A stretch of 64,000 nucleotides of DNA, taken from contig RDXY01000004.1 in assembly GCA_004293045.1 (NCBI GenBank), positions 18,907-82,906 of the forward strand, written 5' to 3'. The notes beneath the pieces are model-generated. The model made no database searches, had not been told where the DNA came from, and saw only the letters and a list, made by a program, of their open reading frames with translations. Below are positions 35,999 through 46,107 of this stretch, piece after piece; within the stretch, counting starts at the first letter, position 1, and the number at the start of each line of letters is the position of its first letter. A program made the position numbers and the translations under genes. The DNA is from Flavobacteriia bacterium. Its GTDB lineage: Bacteria; Bacteroidota; Bacteroidia; Flavobacteriales; Flavobacteriaceae.

Positions 35999-36009
35999 GC
36001 AAGTAATAC

Positions 36010-36846
36010 ATGCAGCAAATACTAATTTTCCTAATTAAAAACAGCTATAAATTGCTGTTTTTGCTGCTTTTGGGTATTTCATTAACACTTACAATAAAAT
36101 CTCATTCCTACCATAGGAGCCAGTATATTAATTCATCAAACGCTTTTTCTGGTTACACATATAGTAAAATAAATAATGTAAAAGAGTACTTTGGATTGCA
36201 ACAAAAAAATGAAGATTTAGCAAGAGAAAATGCAAGATTAAAAGAAATTTTATTCAATAAAAAAGATACTATTTTAGAAAGTAAAATTATAGTTCCAAAT
36301 ATTTTATCAGATTTTGTTGTAAGACAAGCTAAAGTGACCAAAAATTCTTACACCAAGCAAGAAAACTTTTTAACATTAAATAAAGGTTCGTTTGAAGGAC
36401 TAAAAACCGATATGGCTGTGATTAGCGATAAAGGCGTGGTTGGAATTATAGAGAAAACATCTAAAAATTACGCCACAGTAATTAGTATTCTTCACACGAA
36501 AAATCCATTAAACGGAAAGATTAAAAATTCAGATCATTTCGGTTCTATAACTTGGGATGGTAAAAATGCAGGTTATGTACAACTAATTGATGTCCCTAAA
36601 TTAGCAACATTAAAAAAAGGCGATACTATTGTAACTGGTGCTCAATCTGCAATATTCCCTGAGAACATTCCAATTGGAAAAATTGAACAAATTTTTGCAG
36701 AAAAAACTAGTAATAAATTGGTAATAAATGTGAGACTTTTTAATGACATGACAGCACTTGGTTATGTATATATAATTGAAAATAAAAAGAAAAAAGAGAG
36801 AGAAACTCTTGAAGCAGAAACAGAAAAAGATCCAACAAAAGAATAA
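36010..36846 (+). CDS. mreC: Rod-shape determining protein MreC
   Basis: A 278-residue bitopic protein: a helix at about 13-29, a coiled coil (about 60-90; EDLARENARLKEILF), and the periplasmic beta domain with FLTLNKGSFEGLKTDMAVIS, KGVVGII and VVTGAQSA-like segments. It links MreB to PBP2/RodA. The charged C-terminal tail (KKKERETLEAETEKDPTKE) is typical of Bacteroidota versions. Its stop shares a base with the mreD start. Confidence 0.94.
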   Translation: MQQILIFLIKNSYKLLFLLLLGISLTLTIKSHSYHRSQYINSSNAFSGYTYSKINNVKEYFGLQQKNEDLARENARLKEILFNKKDTILESKIIVPNILSDFVVRQAKVTKNSYTKQENFLTLNKGSFEGLKTDMAVISDKGVVGIIEKTSKNYATVISILHTKNPLNGKIKNSDHFGSITWDGKNAGYVQLIDVPKLATLKKGDTIVTGAQSAIFPENIPIGKIEQIFAEKTSNKLVINVRLFNDMTALGYVYIIENKKKKERETLEAETEKDPTKE

Positions 36847-37352
36847 TGAATAGTAACTTCATTTTAAATTTTATTCGATTTATTGTTTTACTAGCAATAC
36901 AAATTGTAGTGCTTGAACAGGTGAAATTAGGAGGTTGGATTAATCCTTATTTGTACATACTTTTTATTATTTTATATCCCATTAACTCCAACAAATCTGG
37001 TTTTATTGCTGCAAGTTTTTGTTTGGGTTTAATCATGGATTTATTTTGTGATAGCGGCGGTGTTCATGCAACTGCCTCATTACTTTTAGCCTATTTTAGA
37101 CCTTTTTTCTTAAAATTTGCATTTGGATTAAGTTATGAATATCAAACCATCAGAATAGCTGATAAATTATCTGTAGACCGTTTTACTTTTATCATGTCCG
37201 CAATAGTATTTCATCATTTGATACTCTTTTGTCTAGAATTATATCGATTCGATTTGTTTTTTGAAATTATCTCGCGTACATTTTTGAGCACCATTTTCAC
37301 ATTTACATTATGTATAATTAGTATTTACTTGATTAAACCAAATAAACGATGA
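36846..37352 (+). CDS. mreD: Rod-shape determining protein MreD
   Basis: A 168-residue hydrophobic protein with five to six helices and the GLIMDLFCDSGGVHATASLL segment typical of MreD. It works with MreC in the elongasome; its exact role is unclear. Overlaps mreC by 1 base and mrdA by 4 bases, so translation is coupled. Confidence 0.88.
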   Translation: MNSNFILNFIRFIVLLAIQIVVLEQVKLGGWINPYLYILFIILYPINSNKSGFIAASFCLGLIMDLFCDSGGVHATASLLLAYFRPFFLKFAFGLSYEYQTIRIADKLSVDRFTFIMSAIVFHHLILFCLELYRFDLFFEIISRTFLSTIFTFTLCIISIYLIKPNKR

Positions 37353-39292
37353 GAAAGACATTATTACCAACCCTTATCATTATATCATCTATCCTGCTAT
37401 TGGTTCGTCTTTTTTATTTACAAATTATTGATGATACATTAAAAATAAAATCGGAGAATAATGCCATCAAAATAAAATACGATTTCCCCGAAAGAGGTTA
37501 TATTTATGATAGAAACGGCAAGCTTTTAGTTGCCAATCAACCATCATATGATATCATGGTTGTTCCTAATGAAGTAAAAGAAATTGACACACTTGAATTT
37601 TGTAACATTCTTCAAATTACAAAAGAAGAATTTTTAGAAAAAATAGAAAAAGCAAAAATTTATAGCCCAAGATTGCCTTCGCTTTTTCTGCCGCAATTAA
37701 ATAAAATGGAATTTGCTGGTTTTCAAGAAAAAATAAGAAAATATACTGGTTTTTATATTCAAAAACGAGCTTTAAGAGAATATCAAACTAAACATGGTGC
37801 CAATATTTTTGGTTTTATTACACAAGTAAATGATGCTATTATAAAAGATAATCCTTATTATAAAAGTGGTGATTTAATTGGCAGACAAGGTGTCGAAGAA
37901 GCCTATGAAGAAATGTTACGAGGTGTAAAAGGAGTAAAATACATTTTAAAAGACAAACACAATAAAGAAATTGGTTCTTACAAAGATGGAAAATTTGATA
38001 CCATTGCAAAACAAGGTAGCGATGTAACTTTATCTATAGATGGTGAACTACAAAAATACGGTGAAGAATTGATGATAAACAAGCGAGGCGGAATAGTAGC
38101 TATTGAACCGAGTACGGGTGAAATTCTAGCTTTAGTTACTGCGCCATCCTATGATCCAGCTTTATTGGTTGGTAGACAACGTTCTAAAAATTACACAAAA
38201 TTATATAATGATTCTATTGCGAAACCTTTATTTGATAGAGGCTTATTAGGGGAATTTCCTCCTGGGTCTCCATTCAAAATTCTTACGGGTTTAGTAGGTT
38301 TGCAAGAAGGCGTAATTGATACACAAACGTCATTTACATGCAGCCACGGATTTTCTTATGGGCGTGGCGCATTTATGCGATGTCACTGTCCTGGAGGTGT
38401 TGTACAATTAAATTTTGGAATATATAAATCTTGTAACACCTATTTTGCAAATGTGTATAAACGTACAATTGAAAAGTACAAAAGACCAAAAGATGGAGTG
38501 GATGCCTGGGCTAATCACCTAAAAAGCTTTGGTTTAGGGCAATTTATGGGATACGATTTGCCGCCAGGGCGAAAAGGACACATTCCTACTTCAAAGTTCT
38601 ATGAACATTTTTATCCCAATGGTGGTTGGCGTTCCACTACCATTATTTCAAATTCTATTGGGCAAGGTGAAGTTTCCATGACACCTATACAATTGGCAAA
38701 TATGATGGCTACTATTGCCAATAGAGGTTATTACTACACCCCTCACATCATAAAAACAATAAAAGGTAAAAAAATAGATTCAAAATATACCACAAAACAT
38801 GTTACTACTATTGACAGAAGACATTTTGGTCCTGTTGTAAATGGTTTATTTGATGTATACAACAAAGGAACTGCTTTTGGTTTAGGTGTTGAAGGTTTAG
38901 AAATTTGTGGAAAAACTGGTACTGCCGAAAATTTTGCTAAAATAAACGGAAAACGAGTGCAATTAGAAGATCATTCTGAATTTGTAGCGTTTGCACCAAG
39001 AATTCGCCCAAAAATTGCCATAGCAGTAATTGTAGAAAATGGGCATTTTGGAAACACTTGGGCAGGGCCAATTGCCACCCTGATGATTGAGAAATATTTA
39101 AACAAGAAAATTACTCGTACCGATTTAGAAAAGCGAATGTTAGAAGGTAACTTAAATTGGCAATATAGAAAATTATATCCAAGTAAAGATTCCATTCACA
39201 AACCTAAATTAGACAAAACAGATTCGCTTCGAATGAAATTAAAATCCAAAAAAGAAGTAGAAAAGAAAAAAGTGACAGATAACAAAAAGTAA
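37349..39292 (+). CDS. mrdA: Penicillin-binding protein 2, elongation transpeptidase
   Basis: A 647-residue class B PBP that cross-links peptidoglycan during elongation. One N-terminal helix, a pedestal region (about 30-230; RGYIYDRNGKLLVANQPSYD), then the transpeptidase domain. The catalytic serine motif SxxK appears in a variant place (PPGSPFKILTGL), SCNTY is the SxN motif and KTGTAE is the KTG motif. The C-terminus is Lys-rich. Works as a pair with RodA encoded next. Confidence 0.96.
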   Translation: MRKTLLPTLIIISSILLLVRLFYLQIIDDTLKIKSENNAIKIKYDFPERGYIYDRNGKLLVANQPSYDIMVVPNEVKEIDTLEFCNILQITKEEFLEKIEKAKIYSPRLPSLFLPQLNKMEFAGFQEKIRKYTGFYIQKRALREYQTKHGANIFGFITQVNDAIIKDNPYYKSGDLIGRQGVEEAYEEMLRGVKGVKYILKDKHNKEIGSYKDGKFDTIAKQGSDVTLSIDGELQKYGEELMINKRGGIVAIEPSTGEILALVTAPSYDPALLVGRQRSKNYTKLYNDSIAKPLFDRGLLGEFPPGSPFKILTGLVGLQEGVIDTQTSFTCSHGFSYGRGAFMRCHCPGGVVQLNFGIYKSCNTYFANVYKRTIEKYKRPKDGVDAWANHLKSFGLGQFMGYDLPPGRKGHIPTSKFYEHFYPNGGWRSTTIISNSIGQGEVSMTPIQLANMMATIANRGYYYTPHIIKTIKGKKIDSKYTTKHVTTIDRRHFGPVVNGLFDVYNKGTAFGLGVEGLEICGKTGTAENFAKINGKRVQLEDHSEFVAFAPRIRPKIAIAVIVENGHFGNTWAGPIATLMIEKYLNKKITRTDLEKRMLEGNLNWQYRKLYPSKDSIHKPKLDKTDSLRMKLKSKKEVEKKKVTDNKK

Positions 39293-39345
39293 TTATTTAT
39301 ATATTATATCTAAATATTCCAAAACAAAGCGGAAAATAAACACAA

Positions 39346-40602
39346 ATGAAAAACCAAGATATAAGTAATTCCATCGATTGGATAACCATTTTGTTGTACT
39401 TCATCCTAGTACTATTTGGGTGGATGACAATTTATTCTGTTACGGTTCCTGCAAATCAAGAATATTCTTTTGATTTTAGTTTGAATTATGGCAGGCAAAT
39501 GATTTTCATGCTTATTACTATACCCATAATATTTTCTATACTATTTATAGATTCAAAAATTTTTGAGAGATTTTCTTCGGTATTTTATGGTATTGGAATT
39601 GCCTTACTTTTAGGGTTGTTTGTATTTGGAGTAAGCAAAAAAGGACAAACTAACTGGTACCAATTTGGAGGGTTTGGATTTCAACCTTCAGAATTTGTAA
39701 AAACTGCTGTTGCTTTGCTTTTATCAAAATATTTGAGTGATGCTCAAGTAAATTTAGCGGAAAAGAAATTTCAATATATTGCGTTTATTATTATTGGATT
39801 TCCTGTTTTACTAATATTATTACAACCAGATACAGGTAGTGCCATGATTTTTTTATCCTTGATATTTGTCTTATTTAGAGAAGGATTACCTGGCTGGTAT
39901 TTATGGACTGGAGTCATAGCAATAGCTACTTTTCTTTTAGCGTTACTAATAAAACCCATTTATTTAATTTCATTTATTGGAATTTTTATGGTAATTCATT
40001 TTATTTTTAATCGTCTAATTTCTAGAAATCCTATTGTGTATGGTATGATTTTTATCCTAATTTCAGTTTTTTCCTTTTCTGTTAGTTATGTATATGATAA
40101 AGTTTTAGAACCACATCAAAAAGATCGTATTAATGTGCTTTTGGGAAAAGATGTAAATATGAAAGCGGAAGGATACAATTTAAATCAATCTATGATAGCC
40201 ATTGGTTCTGGCGGGTTTTTCGGCAAAGGGTATTTAGAAGGTACCCAAACAAAAGGTGGTTTCGTACCGGAACAACATACCGACTATATTTTTACAACGG
40301 TTGGTGAAGAATGGGGTTTTGTAGGTAATGTAATAGTAATTGGATTATTTGTAAGTTTATTTTTACGAATATTATTCCTAGCAGAACGACAAAAAACACG
40401 ATTTAGTAGAGTATATGGGTATTGTGTGGTCACCTATTTATTTACGCACTTTTTTGTAAACATTGCTATGTTAATTCGACTGTTTCCAACAATTGGAGTG
40501 CCATTACCTTTTTTCTCTTATGGTGGTTCTAGTTTATGGGCATTTACTATTATGCTTTTTATTTTTATAAAGTTAGATGCAAATAAGGTTAATGAATGGT
40601 AA
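39346..40602 (+). CDS. rodA: Peptidoglycan glycosyltransferase RodA
   Basis: A 418-residue SEDS-family membrane protein with about ten helices that polymerises lipid II. Family motifs: FQPSEFVKTAVALLLSKYL, LLQPDTGSAMIFL, VPEQHTDYIFTTVGEEWGF and PLPFFSYGGSSLWAF near the end. It follows mrdA by 53 bases and is closed by a terminator, ending the cell-shape operon. Confidence 0.97.
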   Translation: MKNQDISNSIDWITILLYFILVLFGWMTIYSVTVPANQEYSFDFSLNYGRQMIFMLITIPIIFSILFIDSKIFERFSSVFYGIGIALLLGLFVFGVSKKGQTNWYQFGGFGFQPSEFVKTAVALLLSKYLSDAQVNLAEKKFQYIAFIIIGFPVLLILLQPDTGSAMIFLSLIFVLFREGLPGWYLWTGVIAIATFLLALLIKPIYLISFIGIFMVIHFIFNRLISRNPIVYGMIFILISVFSFSVSYVYDKVLEPHQKDRINVLLGKDVNMKAEGYNLNQSMIAIGSGGFFGKGYLEGTQTKGGFVPEQHTDYIFTTVGEEWGFVGNVIVIGLFVSLFLRILFLAERQKTRFSRVYGYCVVTYLFTHFFVNIAMLIRLFPTIGVPLPFFSYGGSSLWAFTIMLFIFIKLDANKVNEW

Positions 40603-40622
40603 GATTGATTTAAAACAAAATA

Positions 40623-40655
40623 AAAAAAGCCATTCAAAATTTGAATGGCTTTTTA
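40623..40655 (+). terminator. Terminator between rodA and prc (convergent)
   Basis: AAAAAGCCATTCAAA and TTTGAATGGCTTTTT form a long near-perfect hairpin, usable in both directions. Confidence 0.92.
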
Positions 40656-40670
40656 AAATAATTACTAAAA

Positions 40671-42887
40671 CTATTTTGAAGCTAATTTTTCTTTTACCTT
40701 TTTTGATTTCTTAGTTTTATTTAAGGTGGCCTTTACATCATCCGAAGTTAAATCTGTTAGTACATTTAATGTTTCAGTCATGTAAACATCTTTCACTAAT
40801 TCGGCATGCCATCTTTCACGTTTTTCTTTTAATAATTCATCTTTAGCCATTAAATCTAATTCGTAAGGCAATGAAGAAAATAGTAAATTACTTTTATACT
40901 TTTCAAGACTTTTAAACTTTTTCGTTTGCTCTTCAATTTCAGACAACTCTTTTTTGTAAGCTTCATAATTTAAACTTATGATATTGTCCTCTTTTCTTCC
41001 GTTAATCCACTTGGCATTTTCGGAAATTAAATTAAAATTTTCATTTGTAGCAATTCTTTTTTTACTAGTTGCGATGACTTTTTCAAAGTTTAGATCTAAA
41101 GGTGTATAAATTGCTGGTTCAATTTTATCCCACGGTAAAGCACTTTTTTCGTCTTTTTCACCTGTTTGCATAAAGCTAAAACGATCTGGCATTACAATAT
41201 CACTTTTCACACCTTCTAATTGCGTGGAACCTCCATTTACTCTATAAAATTTTTGAGTAGTAGTTTTTAAAGCACCCAAATCGCCATATTGATTTCCACG
41301 TACAAATTCGTTTAATTCAAATACATTCTGAACCGTTCCTTTTCCGTAAGATTGCTTGCTTCCGATAATAATTCCTCTGTTATAATCCTGAATAGCAGCC
41401 GCAAAAATCTCTGAAGCGGAAGCGGAATAATTATTGATCATAACCACTAAAGGGCCATCCCATTGTACTTTAGGATCTGCATCTGGTAAAACTTGTGCTT
41501 TCCCTCCTGCTGGTTTTACCTGAACTACAGGTCCTTTATCAATAAATAAACCTGTCATTTTAACTACCGTTTCTAAGGAACCTCCTCCATTGTCGCGTAA
41601 ATCCATTACAATTCCTTCCACATGCATAGCTTTTAATCTTTCCACTTCAATAGCAACATCTTTAAATGCATCTCTGTTGGATTTGTTTTCAAAAGATTGG
41701 TAAAATTTCGGTAAATAAATTACACCAAATAACTTTCCATCTTTATTCACAACAGTAGATTTGGCAAATGTTTCTTCTGTTTCTACTTCATCTCTTACAA
41801 TTGGCACGACTTTTACAGTACCATCTACTTTTTTTACCGTAAGTTTTACCAAAGTCCCTTTCGGACCTTTAATTTTTTTAATCACATCATCTAATCGCAT
41901 ACCTGCAATATCAATTGGTTCTTCATTAGCTTGGGCTACTTTAATAATAACATCACCTTGCTCTAATAATTTACCACGCCAAGCTGGGCCTCCACTTATT
42001 AATTCTGACACTTCAATACCTTCATTTTTCTTTTGTAAACGAGCGCCAATACCTTCAAATTTTCCACTCATACTTACATCAAACTTCTCTTTGTCTTCTG
42101 GAGAAAAATAATAGGTATGTGGATCATATTGCGTTACTATCGCATTGATATATACAGAAAACCAATCTTCACGTGTTAATTCGGCAATAAAACTAAAATT
42201 ATTATTTAAATTACTTTCAGTTGTTTTTCTAGCTGTTTTTTCTAATTCTTCAAAAGATTTTGGTTCGGTTTTTTCTACCTGTTTCTCTTCTTTAGCTTCA
42301 CTAGTTTCGTTTATAGCTTCGGAATTTATCGCGTTTTGTATAGCTTCTTTATCTGTAATATCACTTAAAACAGCAAGTTCTAATTGCTTTCTCCAACGCT
42401 GATCTAAGTCTTTCATTGTAGCTGCATAAGGCAGTTTTTCATAATCTACATTTATGGTTTCATTGTCGTTTAAATCCAAAGGCTTAGAAAGAATATTGGT
42501 ATAAATTACTTTCGATTCTTTCATTCTTTGCATTAGTCTTTTATAAGTTAAATCAAAAAACGACAAATCTTTGCTTTTAATCATATCGTCAATGGCCAAT
42601 TCATATTTTTGAAATTCAGCAATATCAGACTGAATAAAATAGCGCTTCGTTGGATCTAGTGATTCAATGTAAGCGGCATAAGCTTTCTTAGAAAAATCGT
42701 CATTCAATTCAATAGGTGAAAAATGCCCTTTTTCTAACACAAAAGACAACAGTTCAATTAACATTTTATCTTTATCGTCGCCAGTTATTTTTTTTGAAGG
42801 AATAAAGCTCCATAATCCCGCAACTATAATCCCTACAACTAATAAAACCTTATAATTTCTTTTCATAAATTCTATACTTTTTTTCAT
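40671..42887 (-). CDS. prc: Carboxy-terminal processing peptidase (Prc/Tsp), S41
   Basis: A 738-residue periplasmic protease with an N-terminal membrane anchor or uncleaved signal (about 13-29). A helical N-domain (to about 230) precedes a PDZ domain (GIGARLQKKNEGIEVSELIS, GDVIIKV) and the S41 core: LRDNGGGSLE, the nucleophile Ser in NNYSASASEIFAAAI and the general-base Lys in KQSYGKGTVQ. A Lys-rich tail ends the protein. In other bacteria it trims or degrades periplasmic proteins from their C-terminus. The second in-frame Met (codon 8) is an alternative start. Confidence 0.94.
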   Translation of the reverse strand: MKKSIEFMKRNYKVLLVVGIIVAGLWSFIPSKKITGDDKDKMLIELLSFVLEKGHFSPIELNDDFSKKAYAAYIESLDPTKRYFIQSDIAEFQKYELAIDDMIKSKDLSFFDLTYKRLMQRMKESKVIYTNILSKPLDLNDNETINVDYEKLPYAATMKDLDQRWRKQLELAVLSDITDKEAIQNAINSEAINETSEAKEEKQVEKTEPKSFEELEKTARKTTESNLNNNFSFIAELTREDWFSVYINAIVTQYDPHTYYFSPEDKEKFDVSMSGKFEGIGARLQKKNEGIEVSELISGGPAWRGKLLEQGDVIIKVAQANEEPIDIAGMRLDDVIKKIKGPKGTLVKLTVKKVDGTVKVVPIVRDEVETEETFAKSTVVNKDGKLFGVIYLPKFYQSFENKSNRDAFKDVAIEVERLKAMHVEGIVMDLRDNGGGSLETVVKMTGLFIDKGPVVQVKPAGGKAQVLPDADPKVQWDGPLVVMINNYSASASEIFAAAIQDYNRGIIIGSKQSYGKGTVQNVFELNEFVRGNQYGDLGALKTTTQKFYRVNGGSTQLEGVKSDIVMPDRFSFMQTGEKDEKSALPWDKIEPAIYTPLDLNFEKVIATSKKRIATNENFNLISENAKWINGRKEDNIISLNYEAYKKELSEIEEQTKKFKSLEKYKSNLLFSSLPYELDLMAKDELLKEKRERWHAELVKDVYMTETLNVLTDLTSDDVKATLNKTKKSKKVKEKLASK

Positions 42888-43021
42888 TTTTAACTTCTAA
42901 AATCGTGCCAAATAGTTTTTGCATTACTTGTATATAAAACAAGATAACAAATTTAATATTTTAATCTGCAAATAAATCATAATTTATAATAATTTAGCAA
43001 ATAATTTAACACAATTTTAAA

Positions 43022-43777
43022 ATGAAAAAAATTCTAGTTACTAATGACGATGGTATTGCTGCTCCGGGCATAAAAGCCTTAACAGAAGTCATGCATGAAT
43101 TAGGTGAAATTTATATCATTGCTCCAGATAGTGCTCAAAGTGGAATGGGACACGCCATAACCATAAATAACACATTAGAATTGAAACATATCCCTAATTT
43201 TTTAGGTTCAAATAACGCATACAGCTGTTCTGGAACACCTGTAGATTGTGTAAAAATGGGCGTTCATGAAGTGTTAAAAAGCAAACCTGATTTGTGCGTT
43301 TCTGGTGTAAATCACGGGTCTAATTCTTCTATAAATGTAATTTATTCTGGTACAATGAGTGCTGCTGTAGAAGGGGGTATTGAAGGCATTCCGTCTATCG
43401 GATTTTCATTGTGCGATTATGGTTGGGATGCAAATTTTGAATACATCAAGCCATTCATTAAAAAAATAGTTTTAGAAGTTTTAGAAAATGGCTTGCCGGA
43501 AGGCGTCGTTTTAAATGTAAACTTTCCAAAAACAGACCAAATTAAAGGAATTAAAATTTGTCGTCAAGCAAAAGCCACTTGGGAGGAAGAATTTGACAAA
43601 CGTACTAACCCAATGGGCAAAGAATATTATTGGTTAACCGGAAAATTTGTAAACCACGACAATGGCGAAGACACAGACGAATGGGCATTGGCTAATGATT
43701 TTATTTCAATAGTGCCCGTTCATTTTGATTTAACGGCGTACCATGCTATACAGCAATTAAATAGTTGGAATTTATAG
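43022..43777 (+). CDS. surE: 5'/3'-nucleotidase SurE
   Basis: A 251-residue metal-dependent phosphatase acting on nucleoside monophosphates, linked to stationary-phase survival in E. coli. The metal-binding TNDDG lies at residues 7-11; SGTPVDCVKMG, SGVNHGSNSSINVIYSGTMS and the C-terminal TAYHAI are family marks. Monocistronic; converges on the LacI-type regulator. Confidence 0.96.
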   Translation: MKKILVTNDDGIAAPGIKALTEVMHELGEIYIIAPDSAQSGMGHAITINNTLELKHIPNFLGSNNAYSCSGTPVDCVKMGVHEVLKSKPDLCVSGVNHGSNSSINVIYSGTMSAAVEGGIEGIPSIGFSLCDYGWDANFEYIKPFIKKIVLEVLENGLPEGVVLNVNFPKTDQIKGIKICRQAKATWEEEFDKRTNPMGKEYYWLTGKFVNHDNGEDTDEWALANDFISIVPVHFDLTAYHAIQQLNSWNL

Positions 43778-43819
43778 TTAAAACAACACTTAGCTTAAAA
43801 TATTCTTTTGTCTAGGTTT

Positions 43820-44854
43820 TTAAGACAATTTTCTAACCGAATCTCTTTTTCTTAATTCTGTTTTAATAACTACGGTTTCAAATATTCTTTCAGATTCAGA
43901 ATCGGGAATTTCTTCAATTCGTTTGATGATTAATTCGGCTGTTTTTTGACCGATTTCTGGTGCGTGTTGACTTACGGTAGACAAACTAGGTGTCATTCTT
44001 CTTGACCATAAACCATCCGCAAATCCTATTATTGAAATATCATTTGGCACCTGAAACCCATTTTTTAAACAAAATTTCATTGCTGCTACAGCAGCATATT
44101 CATCTACAGCAAAAATAGCATCTGGTTTTTTATCTAAAATAAGTGCACCCATTTTTTCATCAAATCCAAAATCAGCATCCATTAATACAGAAATAGAACC
44201 ATCAAAAGCAATGTTGTTGTTTTGCAATGCAGCTTTGTATCCGTTTTCTCTTAACTTCCCTACGCTCAAATTATTAATTGTAGATAATAATGCTATTTTT
44301 TTACAATTCGTATCAATTAAATATTGCGTCGCTTCTACGGCAGAGTCAAAATCATTAACAATAACTTTATCACATTTTAACTCAGGTGCAATTCTATCGA
44401 ATAGTACTATTGGAGTACCATCTCGCAATACACTATATATATGTGTAAAATTATTTTCTTTTTGTGTTTCTTCGGCAAGTGCTAAAATAAAACCATCAAT
44501 GGCTCCATTATCCAACATTTCAAGCATCTGTTTCTCTTTTTCTAGCGATTCATTAGAGGTACAAGTAATTAAATTATACCCTTTTTCGTTAGCATATAGT
44601 TCAATTCCAGAAAATACTTTTGCAAAAAAAGGATTTAAAATATTTGGTAAAATCACACCTATAGTATAAGAACGCTGATTTTTTAGGTTTTTAGCAATAC
44701 TATTTGGCTTATAATTTTTTAGCTGGGCAAACTCTTTAATCTTAATTTTAGTTAGTTCGCTAATTTCTGGACTATTACTTAACGCCTTAGATACGGTAGA
44801 AGTAGAAACACCTAATTCTTTGGCTAATTCTTTTAATGTGGCTTTAGATTTCAT
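43820..44854 (-). CDS. LacI-family transcriptional regulator
   Basis: A 344-residue repressor-type protein. The N-terminal helix-turn-helix (TLKELAKELGVSTSTVSKAL) and hinge helix (YKPNSIAKNLK) are followed by a periplasmic-binding-protein-like effector domain (IGVILPNILNPFFAKVFSGI, then FAVDEYAAVAAMKF). Such regulators usually respond to a sugar, but no sugar-use gene is adjacent: surE lies on one side and rplM, divergent, on the other. Target and ligand unknown. Confidence 0.93.
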   Translation of the reverse strand: MKSKATLKELAKELGVSTSTVSKALSNSPEISELTKIKIKEFAQLKNYKPNSIAKNLKNQRSYTIGVILPNILNPFFAKVFSGIELYANEKGYNLITCTSNESLEKEKQMLEMLDNGAIDGFILALAEETQKENNFTHIYSVLRDGTPIVLFDRIAPELKCDKVIVNDFDSAVEATQYLIDTNCKKIALLSTINNLSVGKLRENGYKAALQNNNIAFDGSISVLMDADFGFDEKMGALILDKKPDAIFAVDEYAAVAAMKFCLKNGFQVPNDISIIGFADGLWSRRMTPSLSTVSQHAPEIGQKTAELIIKRIEEIPDSESERIFETVVIKTELRKRDSVRKLS

Positions 44855-44977
44855 TTATTATACTATTTTCAAATTCAAAAATATAAAAAATCAGCGAAAG
44901 GAACCTTATAAATTGAATATATTTTATGACTACTAGTAATGAGTTCAAAATCAATATAAAAGAATTTTAGTTTAGAG

Positions 44978-45008
44978 TTTGTAATTTTAATAAATAATTG
45001 TACTTTTG
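44978..45008 (+). promoter_or_regulatory. rplM-rpsI promoter
   Basis: TTTG (44978-44981), a 19-base spacer and TACTTTTG (45001-45008) followed by CA: a textbook Bacteroidota promoter, 58 bases before the rplM start. Confidence 0.8.
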
Positions 45009-45010
45009 CA

Positions 45011-45040
45011 CCCCTAATCCCTAAGTTCGGGAATAGGAAT
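45011..45040 (+). promoter_or_regulatory. Candidate rplM leader hairpin
   Basis: Right after the promoter, CCTA-AT-CCC (45013-45021) pairs with GGG-AA-TAGG (45029-45037) around a 7-nt loop: two short helices split by a symmetric internal loop. Placed at the very 5' end of the transcript, it could be a site for autoregulation by L13. From memory, an L13 leader motif has been proposed in Bacteroidia; I could not compare. Confidence 0.42.
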
Positions 45041-45066
45041 GGAATGTTTAATTAAAAATTAGTATT

Positions 45067-45522
45067 GTGAACACATTAAGCTACAAGACAATTTCGGCAA
45101 ACAAAGCTACTGCAGATAAGCAGTGGATTGTTGTAGATGCTGAAGGTCATAACTTAGGTCGTTTTGCTTCTAAAGTAGCTATGCTATTAAGAGGTAAATA
45201 CAAGCCAAGTTATACGCCGCATGTTGACTGTGGAGATAACGTGATTGTTATTAACGCAGAAAAAATCAATCTTACTGGAAACAAATTGGATGAAAAAACG
45301 TACATCCGTCACACAGGTTATCCAGGAGGACAAAGAAGTCTAACTGCAAAAGTAATGCAACAAAAAAATCCTGCATTATTAGTAGAAAAAGCAGTTAAAG
45401 GAATGTTGCCTAAAAACAAATTAGGAGCACAATTATTCCGTAATTTAAATGTTAACGTAGGAGACGCGCATAAACATGCTGCACAAACTCCTAAAGCTGT
45501 TAACCTAAACGATCTTAAGTAA
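45067..45522 (+). CDS. rplM: Ribosomal protein L13 (uL13)
   Basis: A 151-residue 50S protein. WIVVDAEGHNLGRFASKVAM, the YKPSYTPHVDCGD segment and VEKAVKGMLPKNKLG are diagnostic. The start is GTG at 45067; no nearby ATG fits the family N-terminus. Its stop overlaps the rpsI ATG (TAATG), the conserved rplM-rpsI pairing. Confidence 0.97.
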   Translation: MNTLSYKTISANKATADKQWIVVDAEGHNLGRFASKVAMLLRGKYKPSYTPHVDCGDNVIVINAEKINLTGNKLDEKTYIRHTGYPGGQRSLTAKVMQQKNPALLVEKAVKGMLPKNKLGAQLFRNLNVNVGDAHKHAAQTPKAVNLNDLK

Positions 45523-45908
45523 TGGGAGTAATTCACAAAATCGGAAGAAGAAAATGTGCAGTAGCACGTGTTTATGTTACAGAAGGAACTGGTAACATTA
45601 CAGTTAACAAAAGAGAATTTGCTGTATACTTTCCAACTGCTACTTTGCAGTACAAAGTAAAACAAGCCTTAACATTAACTAACAACGAAAACAATTTTGA
45701 TGTTAAAATTAATGTGTATGGTGGTGGAGCAACTGGTCAAGCGGAAGCTGTAAGAATGGCAATTGCAAGAGCAATGTGCGAAGTAGAAGCGGAAAACAGA
45801 TTGGTATTAAAACCAGAAGGATTACTAACAAGAGATCCAAGAATGGTAGAACGTAAAAAATTCGGTCAGAAGAAAGCACGTAAGAGATTCCAATTCTCGA
45901 AACGTTAA
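45522..45908 (+). CDS. rpsI: Ribosomal protein S9 (uS9)
   Basis: A 128-residue 30S protein with GRRKCAVARVYV at the start, GGATGQAEAVRMAIARA in the middle and the basic C-terminal tail that reaches the P-site tRNA, ending in FSKR. Coupled to rplM by a 1-base overlap. A 199-base gap without an evident gene follows before rpsB. Confidence 0.98.
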   Translation: MGVIHKIGRRKCAVARVYVTEGTGNITVNKREFAVYFPTATLQYKVKQALTLTNNENNFDVKINVYGGGATGQAEAVRMAIARAMCEVEAENRLVLKPEGLLTRDPRMVERKKFGQKKARKRFQFSKR

Positions 45909-46107
45909 TATTCGATATTTATCAGAATATATTTTCAAATACCTTTTTACAATTAAATTAGAAATTAAAAACAAGTTGTCGATATTTCTTTTTACTGAAA
46001 AAGAAATTAGTTTAGCATCTAAATGAAGCCGAGAAAATTAATATGATTGAAAAATTAAAAGATTAAAACGGAACATTGCTAGAACACGGAACGTAAACTA
46101 TTACAAA

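Noticed and set aside
38221-38290. PBP2 lacking its catalytic SxxK motif
   Set aside because: At first sight SxxK seemed missing, but GSPFK within PPGSPFKILTG sits at the expected place and supplies Ser-x-x-Lys.
45909-46107. Possible small RNA or S2 leader in the rpsI-rpsB gap
   Set aside because: The A/T-rich gap has only weak pairings; I could not find a convincing structure or promoter to call.
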